Origin: Streptomyces triculaminicus
Lineage (GTDB): Bacteria > Actinomycetota > Actinomycetes > Streptomycetales > Streptomycetaceae
DNA length: 64,000 bases
NCBI RefSeq assembly: GCF_017349075.1
Contig: NZ_JAFMOF010000002.1
Span: forward strand, 930,001 to 994,000
Direction of reading: 5' to 3'
The notes under the pieces were generated by a model. That model made no database searches, was not told the origin of the DNA, and saw only the letters and a program-made list of their open reading frames with translations. The first letter of the stretch is position 1; each line of letters begins with the position of its first letter. The position numbers and the translations under genes were made by a program. Of this stretch, positions 18,528 through 26,902 are shown piece by piece.

Positions 18528-18563
18528 CAGGGCCCGGCACGCGCAACCGCGTGCCGGGCCCTG
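18528..18563. terminator. Strong bidirectional terminator hairpin
   Basis: A perfect 16-bp stem from 18528-18543 and 18548-18563, with core GGGCCCGGCACGCG and its complement, closed by the tetraloop CAAC. It sits between two convergent genes and should terminate both. Confidence 0.8.
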
Positions 18564-18575
18564 GACGTCGGACGG

Positions 18576-19049
18576 CTACTTGACGCGGCCGTACCAGACG
18601 CTGTTGCTCCAGATCTTCTCCAGCCGGACGGAGGTGCCGGGCTTGGGAGCGTGCCAGATCTTGTTGTTACCCGCGTAGATACCCACGTGGTAGACGTTGC
18701 TGCCGGAGTGGAAGAACACCAGGTCGCCGGTCTGGCGCGAGCCGCCGGAGATGTGGCGGGTCTTGTTGTACTGGTCGGCGGCGGTGCGCGGGAGCGACTT
18801 GCCGGCCTTCTTGAACGAGTAGAGCGTCAGGCCCGAGCAGTCGAACCGGTTCGGTCCGGTGGCACCCCACTGGTAGGGGGAGCCCTTCTTGGAGGCCGCG
18901 ACCTTCAGAGCCTGCTCGCCGGCGGTGGCGGCCGACGCGTCCGGGGCGAGGCCCGGTACCAGCACCGTCGCCGCCAGGGTGGCGACGGTGAGGGCGGACG
19001 CGGTACCGGCCCGCTTGGCGAGCGCGGGTATTCGAGGCAACGCAGACAT
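18576..19049 (-). CDS. Secreted NlpC/P60 cell-wall hydrolase
   Basis: A 157-residue exported peptidoglycan endopeptidase. A signal peptide (RAGTASALTVATLAATVLV, ending near APDASAA at residue 42) is followed by a single NlpC/P60 domain. The catalytic cysteine is in RFDCSGLTLYSF and the histidine in NVYHVGIYAGN, with a further His in IWHAPKPG. There is no SH3, LysM or coiled-coil domain. The start at 19049 (MSALPRIPAL) is preferred because upstream sequence is a conserved RNA element. Expression is probably controlled by that c-di-AMP riboswitch, as for other streptomycete cell-wall hydrolases. Confidence 0.9.
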   Translation of the reverse strand: MSALPRIPALAKRAGTASALTVATLAATVLVPGLAPDASAATAGEQALKVAASKKGSPYQWGATGPNRFDCSGLTLYSFKKAGKSLPRTAADQYNKTRHISGGSRQTGDLVFFHSGSNVYHVGIYAGNNKIWHAPKPGTSVRLEKIWSNSVWYGRVK

Positions 19050-19064
19050 GCCTAAGCCCTTCGA

Positions 19065-19240
19065 CATCCGCCTGCGAAAGATGACCTGTCGGGTTCGGGC
19101 TGCGAAGTTGCCCGGCCACCGTTGTGGCTTCACCCCCAGAACCACCGACCTCGTGGTTCGTACCGCTTGGGTCTCCCGCTCCTGCCGATCCATCAATTCG
19201 ATTCCGCACCCGGTGCGGCGGCAGGACTCGGCGTCCGCCC
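19065..19240 (-). promoter_or_regulatory. ydaO-yuaA (c-di-AMP) riboswitch
   Basis: Read on the minus strand, the leader contains the hallmark blocks of this class in order: a GC stem with CCGCACCGGGTGCGG, GGAGCGGGAGACCCA, GGGGTGAAGCC and CCGAACCCGACAGGTCATC, ending with a GCAGGCGG close to the start codon. In streptomycetes this class precedes Rpf and NlpC/P60 cell-wall enzymes and turns expression down when c-di-AMP is high. Boundaries are approximate. Confidence 0.85.
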
Positions 19241-19463
19241 GGGTCGCCCGCCTCGGTGACGGGATCTTGTGTTCGGTGAGAGATCCTGCACCATCAATCG
19301 CTCAGATTCGGTGCCCAAACGGTCATCTGTGAACTTCTTCACTTCGGATGCAAACCCGGAACCGTGGTATTCCCAGCCCCGCCGAACTGGCGGTAAACCC
19401 TTGTCCCCACTGGTTTCCGAAGCATTGGAATGAATGACTCCGCAGAGGGCGCCGGCGGGGGCG

Positions 19464-21044
19464 TCAGCAGGGGCGCCGCCACGCGTCGAGGTCCAGGTTC
19501 TTCTTCATCGAACTGAGCCCCAGCCGCTTGGCCGTGTCGCAGAAGTCCCCCGGCGGGAGCTCGTATTCGACATGGAAGACCGCTTTGTTCCGTTTGATGA
19601 AGGGCGTCAGCTTCTCGCACTCGTCGTACTGCGCGCACTGCTCGTTCACCGCGAAGTCGAAGTCGCGCACCAGCTGGGGGATCTGCTCCAGGTCGTTCTT
19701 CAGCCCCACGGCGAGCCCGCGCTCGTGCGCCAGCTCGGCCAGCATCCGGTTGAACGCCAACTGATGGTCGGCCGTCAGCGGAAATCCGGTGCGATTACGG
19801 AATCCCTCCGTCAGGTCCGGCTCGACCGCGTCGAATCCCTTCTGCCGGCACATGTCGATACGGGCCGCCATGATCGGCCGCAGTACGTCGAGACGGCGGA
19901 TGTCCAGCCACTTCTCGCCGTCCCAGCCCTTGTTCTTCGCGCCCAGCACCGACGCGGGGAACTTCTCCTTGTCGGACCGGAAGTTCTCCCACGCCCCGGC
20001 GTTGATGTAACAGATCACCTTGCGGCCGCGGGCGTGCAACTCCGCCACCGTCTTCGCCGAGTTCTCGAAGCCGTCGATGTCGTAGACGGGCGCGTCCACC
20101 GAGGTGTCCACGCGCCCGCCGAGCTGCCACTGCCAGCGGGTGCCCGGCTTGGGCTGCCACCGCCCGGACGGCTGGGCCGGCGTGCTGCCAGGCGTGCCGC
20201 CGGGCGTCATCCGGTCCGTGGGCACCGGCTCCCGCGCCTCGCCGCCGCCGTCGTCCCCGTCGTCGGACGGGCTCGAGGACGAACACCCCGCGAGGACGAG
20301 GAGCACCACCCCGAGCACCCCGGCCCGCCGCGCCCCCTCACCGCGCACCCCCGCCGTGCCGGCCGCCGTCAGGGGCGCGCTCCGCCAGGGGTTGGCCCCC
20401 GTCCCCGGCACCGCGCAGTGCACCCCGGCACCCCGCCCGCCGGCCGTCCGGGCCACCAGCGCCGCGGCGTCCTCGGGCACCCCGTAGACCAGGTGGCAGA
20501 AGCGCGCCGGCGGGTGGTCGGCGGTCCACTGCGGCACCCGGGCCCGCCGGTACTCCTCCCACGTGCCCTCGAACGTCACCAGCAGATCGGCCAGCGCCGC
20601 GTAGCCCGGGTCGGGATGCGTCCCCGGGTTGAGCACCGCCGTCCGCGCGCCCAGCACCCGGGCCGCCGTCACCAGGCGGCGGTAGCGCGGCAGCGGCGCC
20701 GCGTGCGCCGGGACCTGGTCGAGGAAGACCCCGTCCACGCCGTACCACCTGCGGTGCCGGTGGACGTCGGCCACCACCGCGCGGGCCGCGCGGTGACCGT
20801 AGCCGGTGTCGACGTAGCCCAGCAGGGGAACCCCCGCGGCGCGCAGCCGGCCGGCGGCGGCCCGGAAGTCTTCGTCGGGCCGCCGGCCGGGGCCGTCGGC
20901 CACGTTGAGCACGACGGCGTGCAGACGGGGCGCCGCCTCCAGCAGCGCGTCCCACTCCCGGGGGTGCACCGCCGGATGGGCGTACAGCGGTACGAGCAGC
21001 CGTTGCCCGTCGTCCGGCGGCGCCTGGCGCGTGCTCTCGGTCAT
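19464..21044 (-). CDS. Spherulin-4 (GH135-like) and GH114 domains in one frame
   Basis: One 526-residue frame holds two proteins' worth of domains. Residues 1-230 are a spherulin-4/Sph3-like barrel (LLVPLYAHPAVHP, YGVDGVFLDQVP and LLVTFEGTWEEY with acidic catalytic candidates) without a signal peptide. At residue 233 begins a lipoprotein signal (a GTG at 20348, then GVVLLVLAGCSSSS). A GH114 domain follows (FENSAKTV, CYINAGAWENFR, FDAVEPDLTEGF and AVNEQCAQYDEC). GH114 enzymes cut alpha-1,4-galactosaminan and GH135 enzymes cut GalNAc-rich galactosaminogalactan. A single missing base near NPWRSAP would instead end the first protein at 20338 and leave the lipoprotein as a separate overlapping gene. 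The start overlaps the epimerase stop (ATGA). Confidence 0.8.
   Translation of the reverse strand: MTESTRQAPPDDGQRLLVPLYAHPAVHPREWDALLEAAPRLHAVVLNVADGPGRRPDEDFRAAAGRLRAAGVPLLGYVDTGYGHRAARAVVADVHRHRRWYGVDGVFLDQVPAHAAPLPRYRRLVTAARVLGARTAVLNPGTHPDPGYAALADLLVTFEGTWEEYRRARVPQWTADHPPARFCHLVYGVPEDAAALVARTAGGRGAGVHCAVPGTGANPWRSAPLTAAGTAGVRGEGARRAGVLGVVLLVLAGCSSSSPSDDGDDGGGEAREPVPTDRMTPGGTPGSTPAQPSGRWQPKPGTRWQWQLGGRVDTSVDAPVYDIDGFENSAKTVAELHARGRKVICYINAGAWENFRSDKEKFPASVLGAKNKGWDGEKWLDIRRLDVLRPIMAARIDMCRQKGFDAVEPDLTEGFRNRTGFPLTADHQLAFNRMLAELAHERGLAVGLKNDLEQIPQLVRDFDFAVNEQCAQYDECEKLTPFIKRNKAVFHVEYELPPGDFCDTAKRLGLSSMKKNLDLDAWRRPC
20346..20348 (-). other. Possible internal start of the GH114 lipoprotein
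   Basis: A GTG is followed by RGEGARRAGVLGVV and the lipobox LAGC, a textbook lipoprotein signal of about 22 residues. If used, the GH114 product is a separate lipoprotein of 294 residues tethered outside the membrane. The ribosome-binding site (GGCGGGG) is weak but near. Confidence 0.5.
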
Positions 21045-21955
21045 CGCGGGGACTCCGCGACGGTGCCGGCGTCGGCCCACAGGTCGGCGAGGGACTCCTC
21101 GAGGGAGCGGGCCGGGGCCCAGCCGAGGGCACGGCTCGCGGCCGTGATGTCCGCCCGGATCCAGGGCACGGCCGCCGAGCGCGGCGAGCCGTCGCCGTCC
21201 TCGTCGACGCGGTCCGCCACCCGGCCGCCGAAGCCCGCGGCCCGCAGCAGCCCTTCGGCGACGTCGCGGACCGGCCGGGCCGTACCACTGGCGATGTTCA
21301 GGACGCCGGGCAGCGGCCGGGGCGCGGTGACGGCGAGGGCGATCGCCTCGGCCACGTCCCGCGCGTCGACGAAGTCGCGGTGGGCGGAGAGGTCGCCGGT
21401 GCGCACCCGCCCGTCCGGGCCGGCCTTGCGCAGCTCGGCGGCCAGCCGCCCGGGCAGCGAGGCGGCCGGGGCGCCGGGGCCGACGGGGTTGAACACCCGC
21501 AGCACCGCGGCGTCCAGGCCGGAGGAGGTCACCGCGAGGGTGCCGGCCAGCTTGGTGGCGCCGTACAGGCCCAGCGGGCGGGCCGGGTGCGACTCGCCGA
21601 CGGGCCGGCGGCCGTCGGCGGGGCCGTACTCCCCGGCGGAGCCCAGGTGGATCAGCCGGGCGTCCGGGGCCGCCCGGCGCAGGGCCTCGCACAGCACGGC
21701 GGGGCCGTGGGCGTTGAGGGCGGTCAGCGACAGGGCGTCGCCGCCGACCGCGCCCACGCAGTTGACGACGGCGTCGGGCGCGGCGTCGCGCAGCACGGCC
21801 GCGAGCGCGGCCGGGTCGGCGCCGTACAGGTCGACGGGCACGTCGGCGCCGGGGCTCCGGCCGCCGCCGAGCACCTGCACGCCCTCCAGGGCGTGCAGGC
21901 GGTCGGCGGCGTGCCGGCCCAGGAAGCCGGTGGTGCCCAGGACGAGAATGCGCAT
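21041..21955 (-). CDS. NAD-dependent nucleotide-sugar epimerase/reductase (extended SDR)
   Basis: A 304-residue extended SDR. The NAD-binding motif is GTTGFLGRHAA and the catalytic pair is YGATK (near residue 130), with HLGSAGEYGP before it and HRDFVDARDVAEAI typical of sugar epimerases and dehydratases. It lies between the nucleotidyltransferase and the spherulin/GH114 gene, overlapping the latter by ATGA. It may supply UDP-GalNAc or UDP-Gal by 4-epimerisation, as Uge3 does in the fungal locus, but the SDR class alone does not fix the substrate; a reductase on a 4-keto sugar would also fit next to the dehydratase. Confidence 0.85.
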   Translation of the reverse strand: MRILVLGTTGFLGRHAADRLHALEGVQVLGGGRSPGADVPVDLYGADPAALAAVLRDAAPDAVVNCVGAVGGDALSLTALNAHGPAVLCEALRRAAPDARLIHLGSAGEYGPADGRRPVGESHPARPLGLYGATKLAGTLAVTSSGLDAAVLRVFNPVGPGAPAASLPGRLAAELRKAGPDGRVRTGDLSAHRDFVDARDVAEAIALAVTAPRPLPGVLNIASGTARPVRDVAEGLLRAAGFGGRVADRVDEDGDGSPRSAAVPWIRADITAASRALGWAPARSLEESLADLWADAGTVAESPR

Positions 21956-21964
21956 CGCGTCCGG

Positions 21965-22678
21965 TCACGCTCCCTTGATCAGCAGGTCGCGGCGTACGGA
22001 GAACTCGGCGTTGGCCCGGTCGTAGTCGTCGGGGCGGCCGATGTCGAGCCAGTAGCCGTCGAACTCGTAGGCGTTCGGCGGGGTGTCGGCCGCCAGCAGG
22101 TCGAGCACCAGTTCGTCGAAGCCGAGCGGCAGCCCGGGGGTGTAGCGCGCGAGGGCGCCGCGGGAGACACCGTAGACGCCCATGGAGACGCGGTAGTCCA
22201 TGCTCGGCTTCTCCGCGAAGCCCACGACGCGGCCGGAGTCGGTGGTCAGCACCCCGAAGTCGATGTTCACGGTGCGGGCGTAGGTGGCGATGGTCAGCGG
22301 CGCGCCGGAGGCGATGTGGGCGCCGAGCACGTCGCCGAAGTCGAGGTCGGTGAGGATGTCGCCGTTCATGACCAGGAAGTGCTCGGGCAGCCGGTCGGTC
22401 ATGGTCAGCAGGGGCCCCATGGTGCCCAGGGGGCTCTCCTCGGTGGTGTAGTCGACGTCGATGCCCCATTGGGAGCCGTCGCCGACGTAGGCGCGGATGA
22501 TGTGGCCGAGGTGGCCGATGGCCAGGGTGCAGCTGGTGAACCCGGCGGAGGCCAGCTGGCGCATGACGATCTCGAGGATGGCGTGCTGGTCGCCGATGGG
22601 CACCAGCGGCTTGGGCAGTGCGGTGGTGTACGGGCGCAGCCGGACGCCCTTGCCTCCGGCCAGGATGACTACGTGCAT
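21965..22678 (-). CDS. NDP-sugar nucleotidyltransferase
   Basis: A 237-residue sugar-1-phosphate nucleotidyltransferase. The N-terminal signature is LAGGKGVRLRPYT, then LPKPLVPIGD, FLVMNGDILTDLDF with the metal-binding Asp, VVGFAEKPSMDYRVSMGVYG, and the C-terminal YWLDIGRPDDYDRAN. It has no C-terminal left-handed helix or acetyltransferase domain. It makes an activated sugar (NTP and sugar unknown) for the cluster. It sits 9 bases upstream of the epimerase in the same operon. Confidence 0.9.
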   Translation of the reverse strand: MHVVILAGGKGVRLRPYTTALPKPLVPIGDQHAILEIVMRQLASAGFTSCTLAIGHLGHIIRAYVGDGSQWGIDVDYTTEESPLGTMGPLLTMTDRLPEHFLVMNGDILTDLDFGDVLGAHIASGAPLTIATYARTVNIDFGVLTTDSGRVVGFAEKPSMDYRVSMGVYGVSRGALARYTPGLPLGFDELVLDLLAADTPPNAYEFDGYWLDIGRPDDYDRANAEFSVRRDLLIKGA

Positions 22679-22724
22679 GGGTGCCGTTCCTCTCTCTTAG
22701 CCACGTGGGATCGGGGGTGGAACG

Positions 22725-23726
22725 TCAGACGTTGTAGATGCCGGTCTTGTACCGGCCGAGGTTGACCGGGTCGCGGAAGAACGCGATGGCCTCGCTCAGT
22801 CCTTCCTCGAGGGTGTGGGCCGGGGCCCAGCCGGTGGCGGCCCGCAGCCGGGAGGCGTCGGCGACCAGCCGCATCACCTCGGAGTTGGCGGGGCGCACGC
22901 GCTGGGCGTCCTCGGTGACCTCGAGCTCGGCGTCCATGAGCTTGCCGATCAGGGTGACGAGGTCGCCGATGGAGATCTCCTCGCCGGTGCCGGAGTTGAA
23001 GGTGCGGCCGACGACGTCGTCGGCGGGCGCGGTGCCGACGGCCCGGAAGGCGGCGACGGTGTCCTTGACGTAGCTGAAGTCGCGGGTGGGGCGCAGGTCG
23101 CCGAGGGTGATGGCGCGCTGCCCGGCGGCGACCTGGCCGATGACGGTGGGGATCACCGCGCGCATGGACTGGCGCGGACCGAAGGTGTTGAAGGGGCGCA
23201 GGGTGACCACGGGCAGCCCGAAGCTGGCGTGGTAGCTGTCGGCCAGCCGGTCCCCGCCGGCCTTGGAGGCGGCGTAGGGCGACTGGGTGTTGATGGGGTG
23301 GTCCTCGGCGATCGGCACGGTCTGCGCGGTGCCGTAGGTCTCGCTCGTGGAGGTGTGCACCAGGCGCGGGATGCCCAGGTGCCGTACGGCCTCCAGGACG
23401 TTGAGGGTGCCGGTGACGTTGGTCTCGACGTAGCTGTGCGGGGCCCGGTAGGAGTACGGGATGGCGATCAGCGCGGCCAGGTGGTAGACGGTCTCGGCCC
23501 CGGTCACCAGACCGGTGACGGAGCCGGGGTCGCGGACGTCGCCGAGCACGACCTCGACGTGGTCCATCACCTCGGCGGGCAGGTCCTCGAGCCAGCCGAA
23601 GGACGAGAACGAGTTGTACTGCACCATCGCGCGCACCTGGTGGCCGTCGGCGACGAGCGCCTCGACCAGGTGCGATCCGATGAACCCTTCGGCTCCGGTG
23701 ACGGCGACGCGTGCCGGTGCGGACAT
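22725..23726 (-). CDS. LegB-like NAD-dependent 4,6-dehydratase (extended SDR)
   Basis: A 333-residue extended SDR. TGAEGFIGSHLVEALV binds NAD; the catalytic centre has HTSTSETYGTA and YAASKAGGD; PFNTFGPRQSMRAVIP and TRDFSYVKDTV are substrate-loop blocks. The segment MVQYNSFSSFGWLEDLP is characteristic of the LegB/UDP-sugar dehydratase group. AGAGGAGA precedes the ATG. In a GalNAc-type polymer cluster it could act as an epimerase or make a 6-deoxy sugar; activity needs testing. It is followed by the nucleotidyltransferase and epimerase. Confidence 0.87.
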   Translation of the reverse strand: MSAPARVAVTGAEGFIGSHLVEALVADGHQVRAMVQYNSFSSFGWLEDLPAEVMDHVEVVLGDVRDPGSVTGLVTGAETVYHLAALIAIPYSYRAPHSYVETNVTGTLNVLEAVRHLGIPRLVHTSTSETYGTAQTVPIAEDHPINTQSPYAASKAGGDRLADSYHASFGLPVVTLRPFNTFGPRQSMRAVIPTVIGQVAAGQRAITLGDLRPTRDFSYVKDTVAAFRAVGTAPADDVVGRTFNSGTGEEISIGDLVTLIGKLMDAELEVTEDAQRVRPANSEVMRLVADASRLRAATGWAPAHTLEEGLSEAIAFFRDPVNLGRYKTGIYNV

Positions 23727-23750
23727 GAGCGGTCTCCTCTGGCGTGACGG

Positions 23751-23890
23751 GCGGAGCGGGAAATGCGGAGCGGAAACATGGAGCGGAAACGTGGAGCGGA
23801 AATGCCGTGCGGGACACGTGCCGTGATGCGGCGGTGCCGTGGTGCGGCGGTGCGTGGTTCAGCGGTGCCGTGGTTCAGCGGTGCGTGGTG
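23751..23890. repeat. Short degenerate tandem repeats
   Basis: Four imperfect copies of a roughly 12-base unit, GGAGCGGAAAYR (23752-23812), are followed by repeats of GCGGTGCCGTGGTKC (about 23828-23888). They fill the gap between the membrane-protein gene and the dehydratase gene and reach into the last codons of the former. Similar tracts arise by slippage; no binding site is evident. Confidence 0.6.
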
Positions 23891-25323
23891 ATCCGTCCGA
23901 GCAGGACGGTGGCGGCGGCCAGCAGACCGGCGGCCGCGCCGGTACAGATCACCACCTGGTCGGTGGTCGGCACGGAGATCCGCAGCACGAGGGCGGCGGT
24001 CTCGGCGCCGGCGGCGCCGAGGCAGAGCAGGGCCGGCAGCCATCCGATGCCGTAGGCCTGGAGCAGCAGCCCGGTCCACAGCACCGCCCCGAGCGCCAGC
24101 AGAGCGGTCAGGCGCGGCGCGGACAGCGGCGGGTCGTCGGGCCACACGGCGGAGACGGCCAGCGTGAGCACCGTCAGCGCCGCGAGGTACCCGGCGACGC
24201 ACAGCGTCAGCACACGGCCCACGCGCAACAGCAGTCCGCCGGTGCTCGTCGAGGCGGCGAGCGCGCCCAGGGCCAGCCCGCGGCAGCGGTAGAGCAGCCA
24301 CTCCGCCACGCCCATGCTGAGGGTGAGGGCGAGGACGGCGGGTCCGCTCGCGCCGCCGTGGTGCCCGACGAGCACGTCGCCGAGCGCGGCGATGGTGGTC
24401 AGGGTGCCGCAGCCCAGGCCGAAGAGCCCGTACGGAATCGAGGCGGCCGGCGGCGGCGCCTGCCCGGTCCGCTCGCCGTCCGTGCGGCGGGCCCGGGTGA
24501 TCTCGTAGACGGCCGCGAAGAGCGCGCCGCCGGCCGTGGCCAGCAGCAGGACGACGCCCACGACGGACGGCGGCCGGGCGAGCAGGACCACCGCGCCGCC
24601 GGTCGCGGTCGGCAGCAGGGCGAGCAGCAGGAGCCGCTCCCGGCCGAGCACCAGCAGGGCCGTGGCCGCCGCCAGGTAGAGCACCTGGCCGACGCCGAAG
24701 GCGAGCGCCCCGGGCGGCGCCGGGAGCGCGAGGGCCGCGCCGGTGGCGAGCAGGACGCCCAGCGGGGCCCCCACGGCCAGGCAGCGGGCCGCCGCGCCCC
24801 GCCCGCCGGCCGCGAGCCACAGGTACGCGCGGTGGGCGAGGGCCTGGTTGAAGGCCCAGGCCACCAAGGCCGAGGCGATGAGCGCCCCGGTCCCGGCGGG
24901 CAGCCCGAAACGATCCTGCCCGCCGTTCATCAGGGGTGACCCGAGCGTGTAGCCGAAGCCCGGGAGGGTGAACACCAGGGAGCGCAGCAGGAACTGGCCG
25001 GGCTTCACCTTCCAGGGGTCGGGCCGGGGTTCGGGCTCGGGATGACCTCGCGGGACGCGGGCGAAGAGCTCGGCCGCGAGCTCGAAGGCGTCGGCGCGCC
25101 CGTAGCGCTCGGCGATCTGTTCGCCGGTGAGCCCGTCGGCCTCCAGCACGGCGGCGATCTCGTCGGGGTGGACGGCCGCCGCGCAGACGGCGGCCAGTTC
25201 CTGGGCGAGTTCGTCGACCGGGTCGGCGGCCCACCCCGGCCGGTGGCGCACCGGGACCGGCGCGACCGCGAGGTCGTGGGCCGGCTCGGGCTCCTCCGGC
25301 AGCAGGCGCAGCAGTCCGCTCAT
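23875..25323 (-). CDS. Polytopic membrane protein of the exopolysaccharide cluster
   Basis: A 482-residue protein. The first 120 residues are soluble and acidic (VDELAQELAAVCAAAVHPDEIAAVL, IAERYGRADAFELAAELF). About ten hydrophobic helices follow, beginning FLLRSLVFTLPGFGYTLGS and ending VVICTGAAAGLLAAATVLL. I do not recognise the family. Position directly after the PelF-like gene (ATGA overlap) suggests a role like that of PelG, the Wzx-like membrane partner of PelF in Pel export, and the size fits. The protein could translocate or assemble the polymer. The end carries codons from a repeat tract. Confidence 0.75.
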   Translation of the reverse strand: MSGLLRLLPEEPEPAHDLAVAPVPVRHRPGWAADPVDELAQELAAVCAAAVHPDEIAAVLEADGLTGEQIAERYGRADAFELAAELFARVPRGHPEPEPRPDPWKVKPGQFLLRSLVFTLPGFGYTLGSPLMNGGQDRFGLPAGTGALIASALVAWAFNQALAHRAYLWLAAGGRGAAARCLAVGAPLGVLLATGAALALPAPPGALAFGVGQVLYLAAATALLVLGRERLLLLALLPTATGGAVVLLARPPSVVGVVLLLATAGGALFAAVYEITRARRTDGERTGQAPPPAASIPYGLFGLGCGTLTTIAALGDVLVGHHGGASGPAVLALTLSMGVAEWLLYRCRGLALGALAASTSTGGLLLRVGRVLTLCVAGYLAALTVLTLAVSAVWPDDPPLSAPRLTALLALGAVLWTGLLLQAYGIGWLPALLCLGAAGAETAALVLRISVPTTDQVVICTGAAAGLLAAATVLLGRITTHR

Positions 25324-26837
25324 CCGGCACCGCCCGCGGCCATGGCCATGACGGGTGCGGGACGGGCGAGGGGAGTGTGCGCGGGTACGGGCTGCCGCAG
25401 CCCGGCGAGGTCGTGGTAGATGTCGCGGAAGGCGCTGATGGTCTGCCGGAGGGTGAACTGCTCGATGACGCGCAGCCGCGCGGCCTCGCCCATCCGGGCC
25501 CGCAGGCCCGGATCCCGCAGCAGCGTCAGCGCCGCCCGCGCCATGCTCGGCGCGTCGCGGGGCGGTACGACCAGTCCGCTGTCGCCGACGGCCTCCCGGA
25601 CCCCGCCCACGTCGGTGGAGACGGTGGCCCGTCCGCACGACATGGCCTCGATCAGGGTGAAGGGGAAGCCCTCGCTGATGCTGGAGAGCATCACCACGTT
25701 GCCGGCCGCGTAGGCGTCGCGGATGTCCTCGACCCGGCCCTCGAAGGTGACGGCGTCGCCCACGCCGAGCTCGGCGGCCAGGTTCTCGCAGGCGGTGCGG
25801 TAGCCCTCCCCGCCGCGCGGGGTGCCGCCGAAGAGCCGCAGCCGCGCGTCGGGGATCTCGGCCCGTACGAGCGCGAAGGCGCGGATCAGCGTCTCCAGGC
25901 CCTTGATGGGGTCGACCCGGCCCGCCCAGCTGAGCGTCGGCACCTCGGGCTCGGGCCCGGCGGGCGGGAACGCGGCGGGGTCGACGCCGTTGTAGACGGT
26001 GCGGATGCGGTCGGAGGGGGTGCCGCCGTGCTCCTCCCAGCGCCGGTTGTAGCGGTTGCCCGGGGTGACCAGGGCGGCGGTGCGGTAGCTCTCGACAGCG
26101 AGCATCCGGAACAGCCCGAGCATCAGCGCCTTGACCGGCCAGCGGTAGGGCTCGGCGCGGAAGCCGAGGTAGCGCTCGCGCAGGTAGATGCCGTGCTCGG
26201 TGAGCAGGAACGGGGTGCCGTGACGGTGGTGGGCGACCAGCCCGGGCAGGGTGGCCAGCCCCCCGCTCACCGCGTGGGTGATCCCCTCGGCGGGGGGCCG
26301 CGCGGCGAGCGGGCGCAGGGCGTGCTCGAGCAGGTCCGTGGCGGTCAGCGCGTCGTGGAGCGTGGGGCGCGCGTCGGCGGTGGCGAGCCCCGGCCGGTTC
26401 CAGACGCGGGCGAGCAGGCGGACGGCCTCCTCGCCGCGCAGGGCGGGGAAGAGCGTGCCCTCGGTGGCGTGGTCGGCGAGGCGGTGGAAGGCGCGGGAGA
26501 AGTGGTGCTCCTGCGCGGGGTCGAGGAGGGTCAGCAGGAAGAGTTCGTAAGCGGTGAGGAAGCGGCGCAGCGCCCTGCCGCGCGGGGCGCGCCCGGAGGG
26601 CGGCGGCCCCCACAGGGGGACGGCCTCCACCCCGCGGACGTGGCCGGGCGGCTGCCAGGCGAGCTGTTCGCGGCCGGTTCCGGTGACGGCGATGACGCGG
26701 AAGTCGACGTCGGGCATGCCCTGGACGAGCTGGTCGCACCACACGCTCACCCCGCCGTGGCTGTGCGGGTAGGTCCCCTCGGTGAGCAGGGTCACCGAGG
26801 GTGTGGCGGACGCCGGTTCGGCTGACGGTCCGTGCAT
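25320..26837 (-). CDS. pelF: PelF-like GT4 glycosyltransferase
   Basis: A 505-residue cytosolic glycosyltransferase, equal in size to PelF. The N-terminus LLTEGTYPHSHGGVSVWCDQL is the PelF signature. The donor domain has LSWAGRVDPIKGLETLIRAF, LFGGTPRGGEGY and the ESEGFPFTLIEAMSCGRATV-type E-x7-E motif (seen as SISEGFPFTLIEAMSCG). PelF of Pseudomonas polymerises UDP-linked N-acetylhexosamines into Pel. Here it is the likely polymerase for a GalNAc/GlcNAc-type polysaccharide. It is second in the cluster after the Agd3-like gene (65-base gap) and overlaps the membrane-protein gene. Confidence 0.88.
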   Translation of the reverse strand: MHGPSAEPASATPSVTLLTEGTYPHSHGGVSVWCDQLVQGMPDVDFRVIAVTGTGREQLAWQPPGHVRGVEAVPLWGPPPSGRAPRGRALRRFLTAYELFLLTLLDPAQEHHFSRAFHRLADHATEGTLFPALRGEEAVRLLARVWNRPGLATADARPTLHDALTATDLLEHALRPLAARPPAEGITHAVSGGLATLPGLVAHHRHGTPFLLTEHGIYLRERYLGFRAEPYRWPVKALMLGLFRMLAVESYRTAALVTPGNRYNRRWEEHGGTPSDRIRTVYNGVDPAAFPPAGPEPEVPTLSWAGRVDPIKGLETLIRAFALVRAEIPDARLRLFGGTPRGGEGYRTACENLAAELGVGDAVTFEGRVEDIRDAYAAGNVVMLSSISEGFPFTLIEAMSCGRATVSTDVGGVREAVGDSGLVVPPRDAPSMARAALTLLRDPGLRARMGEAARLRVIEQFTLRQTISAFRDIYHDLAGLRQPVPAHTPLARPAPVMAMAAGGAG

Positions 26838-26902
26838 GAAAGTCGGTTCTCTCCAGACAGACGGTGCGGTGAGGGTCGGGTCAGCACGAGCACGGTTCCT
26901 GT

